From the NCBI RefSeq assembly GCF_006715495.1, contig NZ_VFNI01000003.1:558001-622000 (forward strand): 64,000 nt of DNA, read 5' to 3'. A program made the position numbers and the translations under genes. Origin of the DNA: Herbaspirillum sp. SJZ106 (GTDB lineage: Bacteria > Pseudomonadota > Gammaproteobacteria > Burkholderiales > Burkholderiaceae_D). Below are positions 35,957 to 44,434 of this stretch, one piece after another; the first letter of the stretch is position 1; each line of letters begins with the position of its first letter. The notes under the pieces are model-generated. The model saw nothing but the letters and a program-made list of their open reading frames with translations, ran no database searches and was not told the DNA's origin.

Positions 35957-37210
35957 TCAATGGGAGGCGGAAGGGTTTTCCAGCAGCAGCGCGATGCCCT
36001 GGCCGCCGCCGATGCAGGCCGAAGCCACGCTGTAGCGCGCGCCGCGGCGGCGCATCTCGCGCGCCGCGGTGATCGACAGGCGCACGCCGGTGGCGGCCAG
36101 CGGATGGCCCAGCGCGATGGCGCCGCCGTTGACGTTGAGCTTGCTCCGGTCCAGGCCCAGCTCGCGTTCCACGGCCACGATCTGCGCCCCCTGCGCTTCG
36201 TTGATTTCGAAGCAGCCGATATCGTCCAGCGTCAGGCCGCTGCGTTCCAGCAGCAGGCGGATCGCCGGCGCCGGGCCGATGCCCATGATTTCCGGCGGCA
36301 CGCCGACCACGGCGGCGGCGGCCACGCGCGCCAGCGGCGCGCAATCGTTGCGGCGCAGGTAATCGCCCGAGGCCACCACCGTGGCGGCGGCGGCATCGAC
36401 CAGCGCCGAGCTGTTGCCGCCGGTCTGCACGCCGTCCGGGTACAGCGTGCGCAGCCTGGCCAATACTTCCAGCGGCGACGGACGCGGGTGGGTATCCTGC
36501 GCGACCTGCTCGACCTTGCCTTGCAGCTTGATGTGGCGGTCGTGATAGCCGTCCAGGCGGAAGGTCTCGTTGCCGACCGCGACGATCTCGCCGGCGTGGA
36601 AACCGTCCTCCCGGGCGCGCAGCGCACGCTCGAACGACAGCGCAGCGTATTCGTCGACCGCGGCGCGCGCGATGCCGTATTTCTTGGCCAGGTTCTCGGC
36701 GGTCTGCGGCATGGTGATGCCGGGGGCGGGATCGACCAGCGCTTCCCACATGTAGTCCTGGAAATCCACCGGCGCGCCGAGCTTGAAGCCGGTGCGGTGC
36801 GAGAAGGAGGCGATCGGGTTGCGCGTCATCGATTCGCTGCCCACCACCAGCGCGGTCTCGGTATAGCCGCGCTCGATCTGGTCGCCGGCCTGGCGGATCA
36901 GTTCGAACCCGGTGCCGCAGATGCGCTGGACCATGATCGCCGGCACCGTCAGCGGCACGCCGGCATACAGGCCGATGTGGCGCGGCAGTATGTACTGGTA
37001 GGCATCGCCCGGCGCCATGTTGCCGGCGATGACCGAACCGATGTCGGCGGCCGGGATGCCGGTGCGCGCCAGTACTTCGCGCGCCACCTTGATGCCCATG
37101 TCGGTGGGCGAGAGCTGGCTGAAGGCGGTGCAGTAATCGACCATGGGCGTGCGTACGCCGCCGGCCATCCACACATCGTTGAAACTGGAATAGAAAGCGT
37201 GTTGTGCCAT
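35957..37210 (-). CDS. acetyl-CoA acyltransferase (thiolase) for aroylacetyl-CoA
   Basis: A 417-residue thiolase. The nucleophilic Cys lies in VQRICGTGFELIRQ, the His in GGAIALGHPLAATGVRLS, and the second Cys in ASACIGGGQGIALLLE. The usual NEAF motif reads NEAQGAQ here, a change near the acyl pocket. It would cleave 3-keto-3-aryl-propanoyl-CoA to acetyl-CoA and the aroyl-CoA. It lies 13 bases after the fcs gene and is followed by the SDR and thioesterase genes. Confidence 0.9.
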   Translation of the reverse strand: MAQHAFYSSFNDVWMAGGVRTPMVDYCTAFSQLSPTDMGIKVAREVLARTGIPAADIGSVIAGNMAPGDAYQYILPRHIGLYAGVPLTVPAIMVQRICGTGFELIRQAGDQIERGYTETALVVGSESMTRNPIASFSHRTGFKLGAPVDFQDYMWEALVDPAPGITMPQTAENLAKKYGIARAAVDEYAALSFERALRAREDGFHAGEIVAVGNETFRLDGYHDRHIKLQGKVEQVAQDTHPRPSPLEVLARLRTLYPDGVQTGGNSSALVDAAAATVVASGDYLRRNDCAPLARVAAAAVVGVPPEIMGIGPAPAIRLLLERSGLTLDDIGCFEINEAQGAQIVAVERELGLDRSKLNVNGGAIALGHPLAATGVRLSITAAREMRRRGARYSVASACIGGGQGIALLLENPSASH

Positions 37211-37223
37211 GTCCTGTCAGTCC

Positions 37224-39086
37224 TTAATGAGTGGCGGCGGCAGGCGCGCGCACCGTCAATACGGCCGCGTCGCTGCCCTGGTACAGGGTGTCGACCAGGG
37301 CTGCCCGGTGCGTCAGCACGGCGCGCTGGTTGATCGAGCCCTTGTCGGTGATTTCGCCCTTGTCGAAGGACGGCGGATCGACCAGCAGCAGCGCGCGCAC
37401 GACGCGGTTGGAACTGCCGGTGGCGTGCTGCTGCAGGCGTTCCAGCATTTCCTGGAAGAACGCGCGCACCGGCGCCGCAGCGACCACCTCGGCGCGCGAG
37501 GCATCGGCGGGCAGCCGCGCAAGCTGGCGGCAGCGCTCGATGTTGGGCACGATCAGCATGCCGACCTCGTGGCGATCCTGGCCGGTGATGACGGCGTCCT
37601 GCAGGTAGGGCGCGCCTTCATGCGCGATCAGCGCGCGCAGCGGCCCGACGCTGACCCAGGTGCCGGTATAGAGCTTGAAGTCTTCCGCCACGCGGCCGTC
37701 GAACATGAAGCCGCGGTCGTGATGTTCCGGGTCCAGCCAGCGCACCGCGTCGCCGGAGCGGAAGAAGCCCTCGTCGTCGAAGGACTCGGCGGTCTGTTCC
37801 GGCGCCCGCCAGTAGCCCGGCGTCACGTTGGGGCCGCGATAGCGGATCTCCAGCTTGTCGCCGTCGGGCACCAGCTTGATTTCCATGCCCGGCGTGGGAA
37901 TGCCGATCTGCCCCGCGCGCACCTGTTCATCGACCACGAACAGCGCCGAGGGCGCGGTCTCGGTCATGCCCAGTCCGCACGACATCACGATGCGTTCGCC
38001 GCAGGCCGCCTCGGCGGTGGCGTGCAGCTTGTCCCACACCGGCTGGGCCAGCGCGGCGCCGGCGTAGAACTGCATGCGCAGGCGGCTGTAGAAGGTCTTG
38101 CGCAGCGCTTCATCCTTTTCCAGCGCATGGGCCAGGCCTTCCCAGCCGACCGGGACGTTGAAATAGACCGTGGGCGCGATCTCGCGCAGGTTGTTCAGCG
38201 TCACGGCCAGGCCTTGCGGCGTCGGCTTGCCTTCGTCGATGTACATGGTGCCGCCGTTGTAGAGCACGATGCCGACGTTGTGGTTGCTGCCGAAGGTGTG
38301 GTTCCACGGCAGCCAGTCGACCAGCACCGGCGGCTCTTCGGTCAGGAAGGGGAAGGTCTGGGCGATCATCTGCAGGTTGCTGCAGATCATGCGCTGGGTG
38401 TTGATCACCGCCTTGGGCATCCTGGTCGAGCCCGAGGTGAACAGGAATTTGGCGATGGTGTCCGGGCCGGTGGCGGCGTGGGCGCGTTCGACTTCCTCGC
38501 CGGCGGCGGTGGCTTCCAGTTCGGAAAACAGGGTGCAGGCGCGTCCGGCGGGCGGCGCTTCGGTCACCACGAATTCGATATCGGGCGCCACCGCGGCGAC
38601 GGCGGCGGCGAACTTCTCGCCATGCGCGGCGAAGATCAGGCCGGGCGTGAGCAGTTGCACCGCATGGCGCAGCTTGGCGTAATCCTTCGACAGCAGCGAA
38701 TAAGCCGACGACACCGGCGCGTAAGGCACGCCGGCGTAATGGCACCCCAGCGCCAGCATGGCGTGTTCCAGGTCGTTTTCCGACAGGATCAGCAACGGCC
38801 GCTCGGCCGACAGGCCGCGCTGCAGCAGCGCCTGGCCGATGCGCCTGGCGCTTTGCAGCGCTTGCCCATAGCTGATGCGGCGCCAGCCGCCGGCGGCCTC
38901 TCGGCGCGCCATGAAGGTGCGCTCGGGATCGAGCGCGGCCCAGTGAAGCAGTTTGTCGGTCAGCCGCCGGGGGTAATCCTGCAGCGGTTGGCGGGTCTTG
39001 ACGATGGTCTGGCCGTCAGCGGCGGGAAAGACGTCGACGCCGCCGATGCCGAACCTGACGCTGCGATAGCGAGGTGGAGTGTTCAT
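37224..39086 (-). CDS. fcs: feruloyl-CoA synthase-like acyl-CoA ligase
   Basis: A 620-residue ATP-dependent ligase of the ANL superfamily. The P-loop-like motif KFLFTSGSTRMPKAVINTQR is at about 213-232; MSCGLGMTETAPSALFVVDE and GYWRAPEQTAESFDDEGFFR follow, with FMFDGRVAEDFKLYTGTWVS as the hinge region. The MICSNLQMIAQTFPFL stretch is characteristic of the feruloyl-CoA synthase group. It would activate ferulate, p-coumarate or caffeate to CoA thioesters in the cytoplasm. The exact acid is inferred. It is 84 bases after the hydratase gene. Confidence 0.88.
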   Translation of the reverse strand: MNTPPRYRSVRFGIGGVDVFPAADGQTIVKTRQPLQDYPRRLTDKLLHWAALDPERTFMARREAAGGWRRISYGQALQSARRIGQALLQRGLSAERPLLILSENDLEHAMLALGCHYAGVPYAPVSSAYSLLSKDYAKLRHAVQLLTPGLIFAAHGEKFAAAVAAVAPDIEFVVTEAPPAGRACTLFSELEATAAGEEVERAHAATGPDTIAKFLFTSGSTRMPKAVINTQRMICSNLQMIAQTFPFLTEEPPVLVDWLPWNHTFGSNHNVGIVLYNGGTMYIDEGKPTPQGLAVTLNNLREIAPTVYFNVPVGWEGLAHALEKDEALRKTFYSRLRMQFYAGAALAQPVWDKLHATAEAACGERIVMSCGLGMTETAPSALFVVDEQVRAGQIGIPTPGMEIKLVPDGDKLEIRYRGPNVTPGYWRAPEQTAESFDDEGFFRSGDAVRWLDPEHHDRGFMFDGRVAEDFKLYTGTWVSVGPLRALIAHEGAPYLQDAVITGQDRHEVGMLIVPNIERCRQLARLPADASRAEVVAAAPVRAFFQEMLERLQQHATGSSNRVVRALLLVDPPSFDKGEITDKGSINQRAVLTHRAALVDTLYQGSDAAVLTVRAPAAATH

Positions 39087-39170
39087 ACATGTCTCTGTTT
39101 ATGTGATACGCACGGTCATTGCCGCGCGGTCGTATCTATTGTTATGTGCTGCTGTATTACTGACGCGTGA

Positions 39171-39965
39171 TTATGCCGGCTTGACCTTGTTCTGCTTGTG
39201 GTCGAGGAACGCCGCCAGGCGCCGCTTGGTATCCGGATCGCTGCCGGCCACCGCGGCCATCAGCGACTCGGTCATCAGGCCGTCCTGGATCGACTGGTCA
39301 TGGATGCGCGGCAGCACATGCATGACGCCGTAGTTGGTCATCGGCGCGTTGCCGGCGATGCGTTCGGCCAGTTCGCGCGCCTTGTCCAGGCCTTTCCCGG
39401 TGGCGGTGGCGTATTGCGAGATGCCGGCCTGGTGGCCTTCCTCGGCCGACAGCACGCGCCCGGTCAGCATCATGTCGGACATGCGCGCCACGCCGATCAG
39501 GCGCGAGATGCGCACCGAGCCGCCGCCGCCCACGAACAGTCCGCGCTGGCCTTCCGGCAATCCATAGAATGCGCTCTCTTCGGCCACGCGAATATGCGCC
39601 GCCGCCGCCAATTCCAGGCCGCCGCCGATCACCGCGCCATGCAGCACCGCGATCACCGGCACGCGGCCGAACTGGACCTGCTCGAAGGCGGCATGCCACA
39701 TGCGCGAATGGTGCATCGATTCCGGCGTGCCGCGCTCGCGCAATTCCGCGAGGTCGAGGCCGGCGCAGAAGTGTTCTCCCTTGCCGTAGATGATGGCCGC
39801 CTTGACGCCTTCGGGCAGGGTTTCGAAACAATCGCGGATGGCGCGCACCAGCGGATCGCTGAGCGCGTTGCGCTTGGCTTCGCGGTTGATGGCGATTTCG
39901 GCGATGGCGCCGCGGTGGTGGATTTCCAGGAGTTCGCTGCTGTGGATGCTCATGCTTTCGCTCAT
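39171..39965 (-). CDS. ech: crotonase-family enoyl-CoA hydratase (hydroxycinnamoyl-CoA hydratase)
   Basis: A 264-residue crotonase-fold enzyme. The oxyanion-hole region is KGEHFCAGLDLAEL plus VIGGGLELAAAAHI, with Glu118; a second acid is Glu138 in YGLPEGQRGLFVGGGGS. Both catalytic glutamates of hydratases are therefore present. It would add water to feruloyl- or coumaroyl-CoA. Whether it also cleaves the product to vanillin (as feruloyl-CoA hydratase-lyase does) cannot be told from sequence, but no aldehyde dehydrogenase is nearby. It is the first gene of the minus-strand block. Confidence 0.88.
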   Translation of the reverse strand: MSESMSIHSSELLEIHHRGAIAEIAINREAKRNALSDPLVRAIRDCFETLPEGVKAAIIYGKGEHFCAGLDLAELRERGTPESMHHSRMWHAAFEQVQFGRVPVIAVLHGAVIGGGLELAAAAHIRVAEESAFYGLPEGQRGLFVGGGGSVRISRLIGVARMSDMMLTGRVLSAEEGHQAGISQYATATGKGLDKARELAERIAGNAPMTNYGVMHVLPRIHDQSIQDGLMTESLMAAVAGSDPDTKRRLAAFLDHKQNKVKPA

Positions 39966-39986
39966 CTTGCCGTTGTCGGTTTTTGA

Positions 39987-40023
39987 ATTTAGTTATAAAT
40001 TAGAACTGTTATTTAGTATAAAT
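39987..40023. promoter_or_regulatory. AT-rich direct repeat upstream of ech (candidate MarR operator)
   Basis: ATTTAGTTATAAAT (39987-40000) and ATTTAGTATAAAT (40011-40023) form a direct repeat with a 24-base period, 22-58 bases before the ech start, in an otherwise GC-rich region. This is where the promoter and regulator site of the phenylpropanoid block would be expected. Confidence 0.45.
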
Positions 40024-40203
40024 ATGTGGGGAGTAAACGCAAGTGCCATGCCGATGCAAATTTGTTCGATATTCATAAAAGAGGGCGGTAACCGAACAAG
40101 CTGTCGATGCCAGGCGATGCATCGGAATGCTGCGTTGCGAAGGCCGGGCGGCTTGTTTTGCGGGGCGGCGCCGCGCAGCCGCCGCGCCATGCGGCGAAGG
40201 CAA

Positions 40204-40237
40204 GAAAAAACGCCGGTGTGCAATGCACACCGGCGTT
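40204..40237 (-). terminator. rho-independent terminator after the 40261 binding-protein gene
   Basis: On the minus strand AACGCCGGTGTGC and its complement form a near-perfect hairpin followed by TTTTTTCTTG. It lies 24 bases after the stop. Confidence 0.9.
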
Positions 40238-40260
40238 TCATGGTTGCCTCGGACGGGAAT

Positions 40261-41436
40261 TTACTTGCCGCTGTCCTTGACGTTCTCGAACTTGTCGAAC
40301 TCGACGTTGTAGGCTTCGTTGCCGATCTTCTCCACCTTGCGCACGTACACCGTCTGCACAATGTCGCGCGTGGCCGGGTCGATGGCGATGGGGCCGCGCG
40401 GGCTGGTGAACTTCATGTTCTTGAGGATCGCCATGGCCTTGTCGCCGTCGATCTTGCCGTTGAGCTTTTTGGAAACATCGTAGATCGCAGCCATGCCGTC
40501 ATATGCGGCCACCGCCATGAAGTTCGGGCGTCCGGCGCCCGGATTGGCGGCAGCGAAGCTCTTCAGGAATGCCTTGTTCTCCGGCGAATCGTGCGCGGCC
40601 GAATAGTGGAAGGTGGTGATCACGCCCAGCGTGGCGTCGCCCATGGCCGGCATCACATGGTCATCGGTGAGGTCGCCGGTGGCGATGACCTTGATGCCGG
40701 CTTCGGCCAGGCCGCGCTCGCGATAACCCTTCATGAAGGCGATGCTCTGCTCGCCGGCCGGCACGAAGATGAAGACCGCTTCGGGCTTGGCATCCTTGAT
40801 GCGCTGGATGTAGGGGGCGAACTCGGGATTGCGCAGCGGCACCCGTATCGATTCGAGCACCTGGCCGCCGCCGCCCAGCAGGTTGGTCTTGAAGGCTGTC
40901 TCGGCATCGATGCCGGGGCCGTAGTCGGCCACCAGCGTGACCACGCGCCTGATGCCGTTCTTCAGCGCCCAGGTCGCCATGGGGCCGGAGACCTGCGGCA
41001 GCGTCATCGAGAAGCGCGCGATGTAGTTGGACTTGGTGGTGATCACCGAGGTCGCGGCATTCATGACGATCATCGGTTTCTTGGCCTGTTCGGCGATCGG
41101 CGCCACGGCCAGCGCTTCCGGGGTGAGGCCGAAGCCGGCCAGGAAGTCGACCTTGTCGCGCACCACCAGTTCCTGCGCCAGGCGCTTGGCGATTTCCGGC
41201 GCAGGCCCGGTGGTGTCCTTGATGATGATCTGTATCTTCTTGCCGGCGACTTGATCGCCGTGCTGCGCCATGTAGGCCTTGATGCCGCCTTCCATCTGCT
41301 TGCCGTAGTCGGCGAAGGGACCGGAGAAAGCGGCGACCAGGCCGACCTTGATGGTGTCTTCGGCCTGTGCGTGCGCGGCCGCGATGAAATTTGCCCCTGC
41401 CAGCAGCGCCAGCAAAGCGGTTTTCTTGAACGTCAT
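40261..41436 (-). CDS. ABC transporter substrate-binding protein for aromatic acids (paralogue 1)
   Basis: A 391-residue precursor with a Sec signal (MTFKKTALLALLAGANFIAA, then AHAQAED). The mature protein begins IKVGLVAAFSGPFADYGKQM and has KDTTGPAPEIAKRLAQELVV, then ATSVITTKSNYIARFSMTLP and LVADYGPGIDAE. The C-terminal PRGPIAIDPATRDIVQTVYV is shared with the proteins at 52720 and 58019, so the three form one family. No permease gene adjoins it. A PcaR-like site and a divergent porin lie upstream, suggesting uptake of protocatechuate-pathway substrates. Start at 41436; an upstream Met gives no signal peptide. Confidence 0.88.
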   Translation of the reverse strand: MTFKKTALLALLAGANFIAAAHAQAEDTIKVGLVAAFSGPFADYGKQMEGGIKAYMAQHGDQVAGKKIQIIIKDTTGPAPEIAKRLAQELVVRDKVDFLAGFGLTPEALAVAPIAEQAKKPMIVMNAATSVITTKSNYIARFSMTLPQVSGPMATWALKNGIRRVVTLVADYGPGIDAETAFKTNLLGGGGQVLESIRVPLRNPEFAPYIQRIKDAKPEAVFIFVPAGEQSIAFMKGYRERGLAEAGIKVIATGDLTDDHVMPAMGDATLGVITTFHYSAAHDSPENKAFLKSFAAANPGAGRPNFMAVAAYDGMAAIYDVSKKLNGKIDGDKAMAILKNMKFTSPRGPIAIDPATRDIVQTVYVRKVEKIGNEAYNVEFDKFENVKDSGK

Positions 41437-41623
41437 TTTTTGTCTCCTGGTTACGCGTATTTCGTCGATGGGAAAACGCTTCTGTCGCGCCCGCCATTGT
41501 CGCATCGCGGACGTTTGCTGTTGCTTGAAGGCGACGCGCCGTCTTTTTTTCCGGTTCGCGTTTTGTTGACAAGCTCCGGCGAGGACAATAGTATCTCAAC
41601 GAGTGTTCGGTTAACAACATATT

Positions 41624-41638
41624 GTTCGGTAATCGCAC
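41624..41638. promoter_or_regulatory. PcaR-like operator upstream of porin and binding protein
   Basis: GTTCGGTAATCGCAC matches the PcaR recognition sequence I recall for Pseudomonas putida (GTTCGATAATCGCAC) at 14 of 15 positions. A further GTTCGG half-site begins 19 bases upstream. Related sites occur at 44284 and 63522 before the two pca loci. Confidence 0.65.
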
Positions 41639-41704
41639 ATCAAATAAAACAGCAAAAACAGAAGGGCGGAGACGGTTCTTCCTCAGGCATCGATCGGTGC
41701 CATT

Positions 41705-41734
41705 GACATGACATGACATGACATGACATGACTT
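41705..41734. repeat. GACAT pentanucleotide tandem repeat
   Basis: Five perfect GACAT copies (41705-41729) followed by an imperfect GACTT. It lies in the divergent promoter region, 267 bases before the porin start, outside any coding sequence. Confidence 0.9.
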
Positions 41735-42000
41735 GATACGGTGCGCGTAACGCATCGCATGCAGTATCAGCAGCAAGCCGACGGCACGCATTCCGCGGCA
41801 AGGGCTGCCCATGCCAGCGCAAGGTGCGGTTCGCAGGGCCAGGTATCGAAACATCGCAAATAAAGACCAAGGTATTCGCAACAAGGCAGGGAAAGCGGAC
41901 GGCGAGCAGCGAATCGCCGGCACGCGCCGGATCATGGCGCGGCAGCCGGCAGCAGGCCGGCCAACAACAATCGTTCATACAACAACAGGAGGAGACAGCA

Positions 42001-43098
42001 ATGAAAAGAAAAAAGGTATGCGGCGCAGTCGCACTGGCCGGCGCAATGTGCGCGGGATCGGCAATGGCCCAGAGTTCGGTCACCATCTACGGCATCATTG
42101 ACACCGGCGTGGTGTACACCACCAACGCCAATGCCGCGGGAAATTCCAACTTCAAGATGCCCTCGCTGACGGGCTCGTTCCCTTCGCGCATCGGATTCAA
42201 GGGGACGGAAGATCTCGGTGGCGGCTTGCAGGCGATGTTCGTGCTGGAGTCGGGATTCGCGCCTGATACCGGCGCGATGGGGCAGGGCAATCGCCTGTTC
42301 GGCCGCCAGTCCTACGTCGGCTTGAAGGGCGACTGGGGCCAGATCATGTTGGGCCGCCAGGTCAACATGACTTACCTGTCCGGACTGAAGACCGACGTGA
42401 TGGGACCCAACATCTTCGCCATCGGCAGCATCGACGCTTACCTGCCCAATGCGCGCAGCGACAATGCGATCGGCTATCTGGGCACGTTCAGCGGCTTCAC
42501 CCTGGGCGCGACCTACAGCTTCGGCCGCGACACCTCGGGCACAGGCGGCCCGGCGGCGACCAACTGCCCCGGCGAAGTGGCCGGCAACAGCAAGGCCTGC
42601 CGCCAGGTTACCGGTATGCTGGGTTATGACGGCAAGGGTTTCGGCGTCACGACTTCCTATGACATCCTGTACGGCAATACCGGTGCATCGGGCGGGCTGA
42701 GCAGCAGCAGCAATTCGGACCAGCGCATCACCGTCAACGGCTACTTCATGCTGGGCGACACCAAGATCGGCGCCGGCGTGATCGACCGTCGCACTCGCGC
42801 GGCGGCCAATGTCAATACCGACTCCGACCTGTACTACCTGGGCGTGAGCTATCCGATCTCGACGGCATTGGTGCTGGATGCGCAGATCTCGCGCCTGGAT
42901 GTCAAGAGCAGCCCCAACGACGTGAACCTGCTGGTGGCGCGCCTGACCTACAACCTGTCCAAGCGTACCGCGCTCTACACATCGGTAGGCCGCATCACCA
43001 ACGGCGGCACATCGGCTGTCGCCATCGATGCGGGCGGCACGATCGGCGCCGGCAAGAACCAGGTCGGCGTGATGACGGGTATTCGCCACACCTTTTGA
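42001..43098 (+). CDS. outer-membrane porin (Burkholderiales general porin type)
   Basis: A 365-residue precursor with signal peptide MKRKKVCGAVALAGAMCAGS and AMAQ cleavage. The mature barrel opens SSVTIYGIIDTGVVYTTNA, has SRIGFKGTEDLGGGLQAMFV and LFGRQSYVGLKGDWGQIMLG with RQ following (the classic porin motif), and ends in MTGIRHTF with the terminal Phe. It forms a trimeric diffusion channel. Its location between aromatic-acid transport and pca genes, and the PcaR-like site upstream, suggest a channel for aromatic acids (inference). A strong terminator follows. Confidence 0.92.
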   Translation: MKRKKVCGAVALAGAMCAGSAMAQSSVTIYGIIDTGVVYTTNANAAGNSNFKMPSLTGSFPSRIGFKGTEDLGGGLQAMFVLESGFAPDTGAMGQGNRLFGRQSYVGLKGDWGQIMLGRQVNMTYLSGLKTDVMGPNIFAIGSIDAYLPNARSDNAIGYLGTFSGFTLGATYSFGRDTSGTGGPAATNCPGEVAGNSKACRQVTGMLGYDGKGFGVTTSYDILYGNTGASGGLSSSSNSDQRITVNGYFMLGDTKIGAGVIDRRTRAAANVNTDSDLYYLGVSYPISTALVLDAQISRLDVKSSPNDVNLLVARLTYNLSKRTALYTSVGRITNGGTSAVAIDAGGTIGAGKNQVGVMTGIRHTF

Positions 43099-43153
43099 GC
43101 GGCAGTGGGAAAGTCTTGAGGAAAATGGCGAAGGCGGTTTCCGTCTTCGCCTT

Positions 43154-43191
43154 CGGCCCGGTCATCCAGCAGGATGTCCGGGCCGTTTTTT
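43154..43191 (+). terminator. rho-independent terminator after the porin gene
   Basis: CGGCCCG (43154-43160) pairs with CGGGCCG (43179-43185), followed by six T residues. It lies 56 bases after the porin stop and before the convergent regulator gene. Confidence 0.88.
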
Positions 43192-43245
43192 CGGGGAGCA
43201 TCCGGCGGCGCGTCGCCGTCCGGGCGGAAAAGAAGCCGATGGCGT

Positions 43246-44124
43246 TCAGGGCAGCAGCACCGACAGCTCTTGCGCGCCGCGCAGCAGCACCGGCAGGATC
43301 TCTTCTTCCATCTGGCGCTGCGACACGCGCGCGGCTTGCGCGCCGACGTTGAGCGCGGCCAGCACGTTGCCGGAAGCGCCGCGTACCGGCACTGCGATGG
43401 AGCGCAGGCCCACTTCCAGTTCCTCATCGATGACGGCGTAGCCGGCTTCGCGCACGCGGGCCAGGATCTCGCGCAGGCGCTTTTGCGAGACCACGGTCTT
43501 GTCGGTCAGGGCGCGCAGCTTCACTTTCTCGAAATAGGCTTTCAGCTGGTCATCCGGAAGATGGGACAGCATCACGCGGCCCAGCGAGGTGCAGTAGGCC
43601 GGCAGGCGGCTGCCGGTGTTGAGCGCCACCGACATCACGCGCGAAGCGGCCGAGCGCGCCACGTACAGCACTTCGTTGTCGTCCAGCACGGCCAGCGAGC
43701 AGGATTCGCCCAGCGTGCGGCTGATGTTGTTCAGGTAGGGCTGGGCGGAAATCGTCAACGGCGTGGAGGACAGGTAGGAGTAACCCAGCGTCAGGATCTT
43801 CGGGCGCAGCGAAAAGTTGTTGACCTCGGAATCGGCGTACCCCAGCTGCTTGAGCGTATGCAGGCAGCGCCGCACGGCCGCGCGCGGGATGCCGGTCTTC
43901 TGGCTGATCTGGGCGATGGTCAGGCTGCGGCGCGAATCGCTGAAGGCGCGGATCACCGCCAGTCCGCGCGCCAGCGAAGTCATGAAACTGGGGTCGGTGA
44001 GGGCGTCGATTTCCTCGGCGATGGTCAGCTCGCGTTCCTGTTCGGCTTCCTGCTGCTTGGCCTTGGTCTTGCCGGCGTTTCCGGGAGTGGACTTGCGCGC
44101 TTTCGGAGCTGGGGTGGTAGGCAT
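43246..44124 (-). CDS. pcaR: IclR-family regulator, PcaR-like
   Basis: A 292-residue regulator. A Lys/Ala/Glu-rich N-terminal tail of about 45 residues precedes the winged helix: MTSLARGLAVIRAFSDSRRS, then LTIAQISQKTGIPRAAVRRC. The effector domain contains TLGESCSLAVLDDNEVLYVA, ASRVMSVALNTGSRLPAYCT and SLGRVMLSHLPDD. PcaR proteins activate pca genes with beta-ketoadipate. It is divergent from pcaIJF and shares a 310-base promoter region holding PcaR-like sites. Start 44124 is chosen; an open frame continues to 44277, and a later Met (position 46 here) is also possible. Confidence 0.87.
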   Translation of the reverse strand: MPTTPAPKARKSTPGNAGKTKAKQQEAEQERELTIAEEIDALTDPSFMTSLARGLAVIRAFSDSRRSLTIAQISQKTGIPRAAVRRCLHTLKQLGYADSEVNNFSLRPKILTLGYSYLSSTPLTISAQPYLNNISRTLGESCSLAVLDDNEVLYVARSAASRVMSVALNTGSRLPAYCTSLGRVMLSHLPDDQLKAYFEKVKLRALTDKTVVSQKRLREILARVREAGYAVIDEELEVGLRSIAVPVRGASGNVLAALNVGAQAARVSQRQMEEEILPVLLRGAQELSVLLP

Positions 44125-44434
44125 ATTCGATCGGTCTGCGGTAACGGTCGGATGTTGGCGGTTCGGTATCGGCTGCGTATTGATTCTAAACGCATGTGCG
44201 GCAAACGAACACATCCGGATGGTTTTTCTTGACGGCGATCGGGCCGGATCGCTAAACTCTTTTTGTGCGAAAAACAAACATTAGTTCGTTTATCGAACAT
44301 TATAAGGCAAGAAAAAAGCCTTGGAACGATAAGAAAAATCATCGGAGGCAATACCCGAGCGAGCCATGCAGGCGGCTGGGGCATCGGATTCATGCATAAG
44401 CCGCCCGAGCGGCGACAACAAAAGAGAGTGCAAC
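44125..44434. other. 310-base divergent promoter region between pcaR and pcaI
   Basis: No gene is seen. It contains the operator-like sites TTGTGCGA (44263-44270) and GTTCGTTTATCGAAC (44284-44298), an AT-rich stretch around 44250-44345 that should hold the promoters, and an AGAGAG ribosome site before the pcaI GTG. Confidence 0.6.
44284..44298. promoter_or_regulatory. PcaR-like operator before pcaIJF
   Basis: GTTCGTTTATCGAAC has perfect outer arms (GTTCG/CGAAC) and agrees with the PcaR sequence at 12 of 15 positions. A TTGTGCGA element 14 bases upstream is identical to the left arm of the site at 63520. Confidence 0.6.

Larger units (their letters stand above)
41437..42000. other. 564-base divergent intergenic region
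   Basis: No gene is supported; the frames here are shadows. It holds the divergent promoters of the binding-protein gene and the porin, the PcaR-like site at 41624-41638 with an upstream GTTCGG half-site at 41605, a GACAT tandem repeat at 41705-41734, and an ACAGGAGGAGACAGC ribosome site before the porin ATG. Confidence 0.6.

Noticed and set aside
39171..39965. Feruloyl-CoA hydratase-lyase making vanillin
   Set aside because: The crotonase fold alone cannot decide this. No vanillin dehydrogenase is present and all beta-oxidation partners are, so plain hydratase is favoured, though the lyase activity is not excluded.
41705..41734. A CRISPR-like repeat
   Set aside because: The unit is only five bases with no spacers and no cas genes; it is a simple tandem repeat.
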